Positions 6,776 through 10,921 of a DNA stretch of 10,921 bases are shown piece by piece. The stretch covers positions 1 through 10,921 of the forward strand of contig CAMPKM010000062.1 in assembly GCA_946887155.1 (NCBI GenBank), in the 5' to 3' direction. Below the pieces are notes generated by a model, which was not told where the DNA came from, did no database searches, and was given only the letters and a program-made list of their open reading frames with translations. The DNA comes from an uncultured Gemmatimonadota bacterium (GTDB taxonomy: Bacteria; Gemmatimonadota; Gemmatimonadetes; Gemmatimonadales; Gemmatimonadaceae). The position numbers were made by a program, and so were the translations under genes. Position 1 is the stretch's first letter, and each line of letters starts with the position of its first letter.

Positions 6776-6805
6776 CGAGCCAGCGGTGATAGCTTTTCTG
6801 GCTCG
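6776..6805. other. Inverted repeat after the HAD gene
   Basis: CGAGCCAG at 6776-6783 and CTGGCTCG at 6798-6805 form a perfect eight-base-pair stem around a 14-base loop that ends in TTTT. It lies 15 bases after the HAD stop. No U-tract follows on the plus strand, so it may be a weak terminator, a processing site or an operator. The rest of the gap (6806-6842) holds nothing recognisable. Confidence 0.4.
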
Positions 6806-6842
6806 AAAGTTCCCGATCTCGCCCCCTGCCAGTCGCAGTACT

Positions 6843-6882
6843 CACTACCCGTACCAGTTCCAATAACCACTAACCACGAACT
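6843..6882 (+). repeat. Degenerate 6-7 base tandem repeat abutting the HD-gene start
   Basis: The bases before the GTG at 6883 divide into CACTACC, CGTACC, AGTTCC, AATAACC, ACTAACC and ACGAACT. Five of six units end in CC, most with A or T just before it. Two units shrink to six bases, so the phase is less strict than in front of polX. There is no Shine-Dalgarno sequence. The pattern may be the same kind of element as at 2805-2846. Confidence 0.45.
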
Positions 6883-7482
6883 GTGTCTCCCCTATCCCGC
6901 CCTGCCGCCCTTTCTCTGATGCACGAGTACACCGCAAGCGATTCGCTGCGGAAGCACATGCTGGCGGTGGAAGGGGCAATGCGGGCGTACGCCGAACGAT
7001 TCGGAGAGGACGTCGAGGCCTGGGGGCTGGCCGGGCTACTGCATGATTTCGACTACGAACGCTGGCCTAACGACGATCATGCGCCAGACCGGGAGCACCC
7101 GTCGGAGGGTGTCCGGATCCTTCGCGAGCAGGGACTCCAGGAGCCGATACTCCAGGCTATCCTGGGCCACGCCAGCTACACCGGGGTACCACGGGAAAGC
7201 CGGATGGCCAAGGCCCTGTTTGCGGTCGACGAACTGACCGGCCTCATCACCGCTACCGCGCTGGTTCGGCCGTCCCGCAGCCTTAACGACATGGATGTCC
7301 GGTCCGTCCAAAAGAAAATGAAAGACAAGGCATTTGCCCGTGGCTGCAATCGTGACGACATCATTTCAGGCGCTGCGGACCTGGGCGTTGACCTCACGGA
7401 GCACATTCAGTTCGTGCTCGAGGCCATGCGGGCGCGGGCCGATTTGCTCGGACTTGGCGGCATCGCCGCAACGCCCGCGTGA
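6883..7482 (+). CDS. HD-domain metal-dependent hydrolase (COG2316-like)
   Basis: The 199-residue product has the HD-superfamily metal site: His25 (SLRKHMLAVE), the His54-Asp55 doublet in GLLHDFDYERWP, His96 in ILGHASYTG, and Asp116 in FAVDELTGLI. Such enzymes are phosphohydrolases acting on nucleotides or similar compounds. The wider pattern (MRAYAERFGEDVEAWGLAGLLHDFDYE, then SVQKKMKDKAFARG) matches my memory of the uncharacterised predicted-hydrolase group COG2316, whose substrate is unknown. The start is GTG 6883 without a Shine-Dalgarno sequence; ATG 6919 (residue 13) is an alternative that keeps every motif. The stop overlaps the sigma-factor start (GTGA, 7479-7482), so the enzyme probably leads the sigma/efflux unit or is transcribed with it. 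No signal peptide or membrane segment is seen. Confidence 0.9.
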   Translation: MSPLSRPAALSLMHEYTASDSLRKHMLAVEGAMRAYAERFGEDVEAWGLAGLLHDFDYERWPNDDHAPDREHPSEGVRILREQGLQEPILQAILGHASYTGVPRESRMAKALFAVDELTGLITATALVRPSRSLNDMDVRSVQKKMKDKAFARGCNRDDIISGAADLGVDLTEHIQFVLEAMRARADLLGLGGIAATPA

Positions 7483-8162
7483 GCGACCCGACAATCAACG
7501 GTTCACCCCTCGAACGCGTTTTGAGGAGGACACCACGCAACCACTCAGTGACCGCTATCTCCCTCCCCGTCAGCCCGGACGCTCTCGAAGCGCCGGCTCG
7601 CGTGCGCGCCGTGGCTGGTGACACGCCGCGGGAGCGCGAGCATGCGCTCGTTGTCGCCGCGCAGCGCGGGGAGACCGAGGCATTTGCGGAGCTGGTCCGG
7701 TTGCACCAACGAAGGGCGTACGCGGTTGCTCGCGCCATCGTGCTCACGCACGAAGATGCGGAAGACGCGGTACAGGAAGGGTTCCTGCACGCCTATCGTG
7801 CCCTCGACCGGTTCCTGCCCGACCAGGCGTTTGGTGCCTGGCTGCATCGGATCGTCGCCAATGCGGCGCTCGACATCACGCGTCGCAAGAAGGTTCGCGA
7901 TGCCGATTCACTGGCCGATACGATCGCATCGCCGTTTCGCGATCCCGGCGAGTCGGACGAGTTGCGGCGCCGGCTGCGGCAGGCGCTGACCACACTCGGT
8001 GAACGTCAGCGCGCAGTAATCGTCCTTCATGACATTGAAGGATTCAAGCACTCGGAGATCGGTCGCATGCTGGGCATCCCGGAAGGGACGGCCCGGTCCG
8101 ACCTCCACCATGCCCGGGCGCGCCTGCGCCAGGAGCTGGGTCCAGTCCGGAGCTTCCTATGA
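7479..8162 (+). CDS. ECF-type RNA polymerase sigma factor
   Basis: The 227-residue product has region 2 at about 55-135 (AFAELVRLHQRRAYAVARAIV, then DAEDAVQEGFLHAYRALDRF and FGAWLHRIVANAALDITRR) and region 4 at about 160-220 (LTTLGERQRAVIVLHDIEGF, then HSEIGRMLGIPEGTARSDLHHARARL). There is no region 1 or 3, which fits the ECF group. The first 50 residues exceed the usual ECF length. GTG 7479 overlaps the HD stop (GTGA); in-frame GTG 7548 (residue 24) is the main alternative. Its stop is ATGA-coupled to a single-span membrane protein at 8159, the usual position of a cognate anti-sigma factor. It probably drives this unit and possibly other envelope genes. I found no GGAAC-type ECF -35 box just upstream by eye. 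Confidence 0.95.
   Translation: MSDPTINGSPLERVLRRTPRNHSVTAISLPVSPDALEAPARVRAVAGDTPREREHALVVAAQRGETEAFAELVRLHQRRAYAVARAIVLTHEDAEDAVQEGFLHAYRALDRFLPDQAFGAWLHRIVANAALDITRRKKVRDADSLADTIASPFRDPGESDELRRRLRQALTTLGERQRAVIVLHDIEGFKHSEIGRMLGIPEGTARSDLHHARARLRQELGPVRSFL
7523..7530 (+). promoter_or_regulatory. Strong Shine-Dalgarno-like sequence without a well-spaced start
   Basis: GAGGAGGA is the strongest ribosome-binding match noticed in the window. The nearest in-frame start, GTG 7548, lies 17 bases beyond it, too far for normal use, and the annotated start is 42 bases before it. It may serve an unusual start for a shorter sigma factor, cause a translational pause, or be chance. Confidence 0.3.
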
Positions 8163-8533
8163 AACTCGTGCATGACGACGAACGCGACCCTCGCGACGAC
8201 GAGCTGCACGCCGCATTGCGGATCGAATACAGTGCGCCAGGGGGCCAGTCGTATTGGGCGTTCCTCGAGCGGCGCATCATGTCGCGCATCTCGACCGAGG
8301 GCGCGCGGGAATGGTGGTCGTATTTCCCCGCCTGGAGCCGCGCCGGACTGGCGGCGGCCGCGCTGGCGCTCGCCGCTGCCGGTATCGCCGCGTGGCAGAC
8401 TCGTAAGGCACAGGACCGGGTCGCCTGGCAGGAACTGCTCGATATGCCGAGCGAGGTCCCGATCATCGAATCGGCCGGCGGTGACCGCGCTGGTCGGCGG
8501 GAAGCCACCCTGCGCTATCTCATAACGCGCTAG
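8159..8533 (+). CDS. Single-span membrane protein, putative anti-sigma factor
   Basis: The 124-residue product starts at ATG 8159, with GGAG six bases upstream and an ATGA overlap with the sigma-factor stop. The cytoplasmic N-terminal part (1-60) is charged and helical (DDERDPRDDELHAALRIEY, then YWAFLERRIMSRI). One membrane helix follows at about 62-79 (AGLAAAALALAAAGIAAW), then a 45-residue presumed periplasmic tail. The zinc-binding HxxxCxxC signature of ZAS anti-sigma factors is absent, and there are no cysteines at all. The role is therefore inferred from position, topology and size. Such proteins hold an ECF sigma factor at the membrane until an envelope signal releases it. The next gene, a Spy/CnrX-like protein, could be the signal receiver. 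Confidence 0.8.
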   Translation: MKLVHDDERDPRDDELHAALRIEYSAPGGQSYWAFLERRIMSRISTEGAREWWSYFPAWSRAGLAAAALALAAAGIAAWQTRKAQDRVAWQELLDMPSEVPIIESAGGDRAGRREATLRYLITR

Positions 8534-8544
8534 GAGTGCGCGAC

Positions 8545-8913
8545 ATGCAACAATCGAAGAACGTAGCCATTGCATTTCTCCTGGGTGCCGTCGTGGTCGG
8601 CGGCGCCCTGGGGTTCACGGCGGATCGCATGATGCTGCGCGACCGCATTTCTCGCCCGGAAAGCGGCCGCATGTCGCTCGCCGACCGGCTGCAGCTCGAC
8701 GCCGCGCAGAACGCGAAGCTCGACTCGATCGTCGACGAACGCCACCGGCGGTACTCGATCGTCATGTCTCCGCTGCGCCCTGCGCTCGATTCCATCAAGA
8801 TGCGGGCGCGCGATGAAATCCGACTGATGCTCACGCCGGCGCAGCGGATCGAGTTCGAGAAGGTCCTGGCGGAGATGAACGACACCAACAAGCCTCGCGA
8901 CGACGACAACTGA
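8545..8913 (+). CDS. Membrane-anchored Spy/CpxP/CnrX-like periplasmic protein
   Basis: The 122-residue product starts at ATG 8545, with GGAG eight bases upstream; a GTG at 8536 overlaps that binding site and is rejected. A hydrophobic segment (about 7-24, VAIAFLLGAVVVGGALGF) lacks a clear cleavage site, so the protein is probably anchored with its body in the periplasm. The body has two LTxxQ-like hairpin motifs, LQLDAAQNAKL (49-59) and LTPAQRIEFEKVL (96-108), typical of the Spy/CpxP/ZraP/CnrX (Metal_resist) superfamily. Members are periplasmic chaperones or metal sensors. Here there is one histidine (H67) and no cysteine, so direct metal sensing is doubtful. The acidic tail is PRDDDN. The stop overlaps the channel-gene start (TGATG). 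Location suggests it senses or buffers the signal controlling the sigma factor. Confidence 0.85.
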   Translation: MQQSKNVAIAFLLGAVVVGGALGFTADRMMLRDRISRPESGRMSLADRLQLDAAQNAKLDSIVDERHRRYSIVMSPLRPALDSIKMRARDEIRLMLTPAQRIEFEKVLAEMNDTNKPRDDDN

Positions 8914-10214
8914 TGCGTGCTTTCCTTCTTGCCGCGCTGCTACCGGCGGCGCTTTCGGCACAGGTATCGACCGACTCTGCCCGGTCGATCACCCTCAACG
9001 AAGCCATTGAACTGGCGAGGCAGAACTCGCCGCAGGTGATTTCGGCCCGTAACGCGATCAACGCCAACGAAGCGTCCGTCCGCACGCGCATGGCGGCCTT
9101 CCTGCCGACGGTGAGCGGAAGCTTTTCCTCGGGCTGGTCCGGCGGTCAGACGTTCAACAGCGCCGGCGACATCATCAGCCGCAACAGCGTGACGCCGTGG
9201 AGCTGGAGCCGCCGGCTCTCGGCCAACTGGCTGATCTTCGACGGCGGTGACCGGAACTTCCAGCTTCGGGCCGCGAGGGCCAACGTCGCGGCGGCCGAGG
9301 CCAACGAAGTCGCTGCCGAATTTTCGGTCGCGTATTCGGTGGCGCAGCAGTACTACGCCGCGCTGGCGGCGCGCGAAAGCCGCGCCGCGGCTGACGCGGC
9401 GTTGACCGAAGCAGAGCTCAACCTGCGCGCGGCAACAGCCCGCATTGCCAGCGGCGCCGCCACGCGATCCGATTCCCTTCGCGCGATCATCGCGGTCGGC
9501 AACCAGCAGCTCGCGGTGTTGACCGCCGAAACCGAACTGCAGAACGCGAACGCGGCGTTGACGCGGCTGGTCGGCACGCCGTTCAGTGTCACCGCCGCCC
9601 CGACCGACACCCTGCTCACGCCGGTGGCGCCGGACAGCGCGGACCTCGTGCGGTATCTCGAGGAGTCGCCCGCGGTGCGCGCGGCCCGGGCGAGCGTGTC
9701 AGCATCCAGTGCCGCCGTCCGGTCGTCGCGGACGGATTACTGGCCCAGCCTCTCCACGAGCTACGGCATCACCAACAACATTTCCGACTCGACGTTCCAG
9801 TTCTGGCACGGTCGGACACTGCAGAACAAGTCGTTCAACCTGTCCCTGAGCGTGCCCCTCTTCAACGGCCTGGGTCGCGAAGAAACCGTCCAGCGGGCCA
9901 AGCTGACCGAGATCAATGCCAAGGCGTCGTTACGCGACGCCCAGATGCTGGCCCAGCAGCAGTTGGTGCAGTACCTCGGCCAACTGCGGCTCGCGCAGGC
10001 ACGCATCTCCATCCAGCAGGCGTCGCTTGTCGCGGCGCAGGAAGACCTGCGCGTCCAGCAGCAGCGCTACAACCTCGGTGCGTCGACGCAACTCGAGTTG
10101 CTCACGACGCAAACGCAGCTTAACAGCGCCCGGTACAATCTCGTCAACGCCCGGTACCAGCTTCGCATCGCGAAGGCGCAGCTCGAACAGCTGCTCGGGC
10201 GCGAGATCCGTTAA
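8913..10214 (+). CDS. TolC-family outer-membrane efflux protein
   Basis: The 433-residue product is full length for the outer-membrane efflux protein family, which forms trimeric channel-tunnels spanning outer membrane and periplasm. A signal peptide (MRAFLLAALLPAALSAQ, cleavage near residue 16) is followed by ITLNEAIELARQNSP, the usual start of the first repeat. Two structural repeats are visible: about 25-225 (beta segment LSANWLIFDGG, then long alanine-rich helices) and about 240-430 (FNLSLSVPLFNGLGREETV, helices rich in Gln and Ala, ending YQLRIAKAQLEQLLG). Cys is absent after the signal sequence, so it is not a lipoprotein. Its ATG overlaps the previous stop by one base (TGATG), and no Shine-Dalgarno sequence is evident, so translation is probably coupled. 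The adaptor gene follows after 22 bases. Confidence 0.95.
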   Translation: MRAFLLAALLPAALSAQVSTDSARSITLNEAIELARQNSPQVISARNAINANEASVRTRMAAFLPTVSGSFSSGWSGGQTFNSAGDIISRNSVTPWSWSRRLSANWLIFDGGDRNFQLRAARANVAAAEANEVAAEFSVAYSVAQQYYAALAARESRAAADAALTEAELNLRAATARIASGAATRSDSLRAIIAVGNQQLAVLTAETELQNANAALTRLVGTPFSVTAAPTDTLLTPVAPDSADLVRYLEESPAVRAARASVSASSAAVRSSRTDYWPSLSTSYGITNNISDSTFQFWHGRTLQNKSFNLSLSVPLFNGLGREETVQRAKLTEINAKASLRDAQMLAQQQLVQYLGQLRLAQARISIQQASLVAAQEDLRVQQQRYNLGASTQLELLTTQTQLNSARYNLVNARYQLRIAKAQLEQLLGREIR

Positions 10215-10236
10215 TTCACGTTCCTCAATTCCATCC

Positions 10237-10921
10237 GTGAACACCTTGTCACCAACCATCGTCCGCACCGGTGCGGCGCCAAAACGCCGGGGCCGGTCGC
10301 GACTGGTGCTCGCTTTCGCTATCGCCCTCGGCGCATGCCGCGGGGAGAAGGTCCAGCCGCTGCCTATCGAGACGGCCGCGGTCGCACGCCGCACGATCGT
10401 GCTCGAGGCAACCGCCTCCGGCCAGGTCGAGCCGATCAACGTCATCGAAGTGAAGTCGAAGTCGTCCGGCCAGATCACCGAAATGACGGTCGAGACCGGA
10501 TCCCTGGTCCAGCCCGGGCAATTGCTGATCCAGCTCGATCCGCGCGACGTGCAGCAGCAGTTGTCGCAGGCCGTCGCCGACTCCGTGGCGGCGAGCGCCA
10601 AGCTCGCCGTATCGAAGGCCCAGAAGGACCGCAACGACAAGATGTTCGCGGACAAGATCATCACCGCCCAGGAGTACGAGACGGCGCAGCTCGATTACGC
10701 CAACTCCGTGGCGTCGATGATCCGTTCCCGTTCGGCGGTGGACATCGCCGCGCAGCGCGTCGAGGAGGCGCGCGTCAACGCACCGGTCGCCGGTACGATC
10801 ATCGAGAAGCCGGTCTCGTTAGGTCAGGTGATCGCCTCGGCGACGAACAGCGCCAGCGGCGGCACCGTCCTGCTCAAGATGGCGGACCTGACACGGGTTC
10901 GCGTGCGAGCCCTGTTCAACG
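10237..10921 (+). CDS. MacA/HlyD-type efflux adaptor lipoprotein, 3' end beyond the right edge
   Basis: The 228 visible residues begin at GTG 10237 (MNTLSPTIV). A basic n-region (KRRGRSR) and hydrophobic stretch lead to a lipobox LGAC with Cys34, so it should be an inner-membrane-anchored lipoprotein. Next come the first half of a biotinyl-lipoyl domain (ASGQVEPINVIEVKSKSSGQ, then GSLVQPGQLLIQLDP), a helical hairpin (about 103-180) and the second lipoyl half (NAPVAGTIIEKPVSLGQVI), entering the beta-barrel (LLKMADLTRVRVRALFN). The GQVI-insert-LLKMADL arrangement recalls MacA-type adaptors that work with ABC permeases of the MacB type. The adaptor links the inner-membrane pump to the TolC channel encoded just upstream. 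The pump gene is expected just beyond the window. An RND partner remains possible. Confidence 0.93.
   Translation, partial: MNTLSPTIVRTGAAPKRRGRSRLVLAFAIALGACRGEKVQPLPIETAAVARRTIVLEATASGQVEPINVIEVKSKSSGQITEMTVETGSLVQPGQLLIQLDPRDVQQQLSQAVADSVAASAKLAVSKAQKDRNDKMFADKIITAQEYETAQLDYANSVASMIRSRSAVDIAAQRVEEARVNAPVAGTIIEKPVSLGQVIASATNSASGGTVLLKMADLTRVRVRALFN

Noticed and set aside
8545..10921. Direct naming of the sigma/efflux genes as a cnr-type nickel/cobalt resistance locus
   Set aside because: The gene order differs, the sensor-like protein lacks histidine ligands and the adaptor resembles MacA more than CnrB, so only the analogy is kept.
1..10921. CRISPR arrays, tRNA or rRNA genes, insertion sequences, phage or toxin-antitoxin genes
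   Set aside because: No regular repeat-spacer pattern, cloverleaf, transposase, integrase or toxin motif was seen. The gaps are short and the genes look like ordinary chromosomal ones.

Overview
The window is GC-rich, densely coded chromosomal DNA from a bacterium with a Gram-negative type envelope: it has a TolC-type outer-membrane factor, a lipoprotein membrane-fusion adaptor and a Spy/CpxP-like periplasmic protein. The mix of uncharacterised families and the many starts without a Shine-Dalgarno sequence recall Gemmatimonadota or a related soil lineage. That placement rests on recollection of protein style, not on a search. I saw no tRNA, rRNA, CRISPR array, insertion sequence or phage gene. 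No gap between genes exceeds about 125 bases.

Layout. Bases 1-1263 carry two minus-strand genes. One is an unrecognised protein running off the left edge; the other is a secreted beta-rich protein. A 119-base divergent gap follows, and everything after it is on the plus strand. Unit A (1383-2740) is an S33-type alpha/beta hydrolase (proline iminopeptidase-like) with an ATGA-coupled protein of unknown function, ended by a hairpin terminator. Unit B (2847-5439) is a base-excision-repair pair: a bacterial family X DNA polymerase with a PHP domain, overlapped by endonuclease III. Unit C holds a cytoplasmic cyclophilin (5505-5963), a 50-residue single-span membrane protein (6054-6206) and a stand-alone HAD domain of the kind usually fused to UbiA prenyltransferases. 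The HAD gene apparently starts at a CTG that overlaps the small gene's stop.

Unit D (6883 to the right edge) is a tightly coupled series: HD-domain hydrolase, ECF sigma factor, single-span putative anti-sigma factor, membrane-anchored Spy/CnrX-like protein, TolC-like channel and MacA-like adaptor (cut by the edge). Junctions are GTGA, ATGA, an 11-base gap with a good ribosome binding site, TGATG and a 22-base gap. This looks like an envelope-stress or substrate-sensing module controlling its own efflux pump. Its parts are arranged like the cnrYXH-CBA metal-efflux locus, but the adaptor is MacA-like and the presumed sensor lacks obvious metal ligands.

The most unusual non-coding signal is a degenerate 7-base tandem repeat directly in front of the start codons of the polymerase (2805-2846) and the HD gene (about 6843-6882), where a Shine-Dalgarno sequence would normally be.
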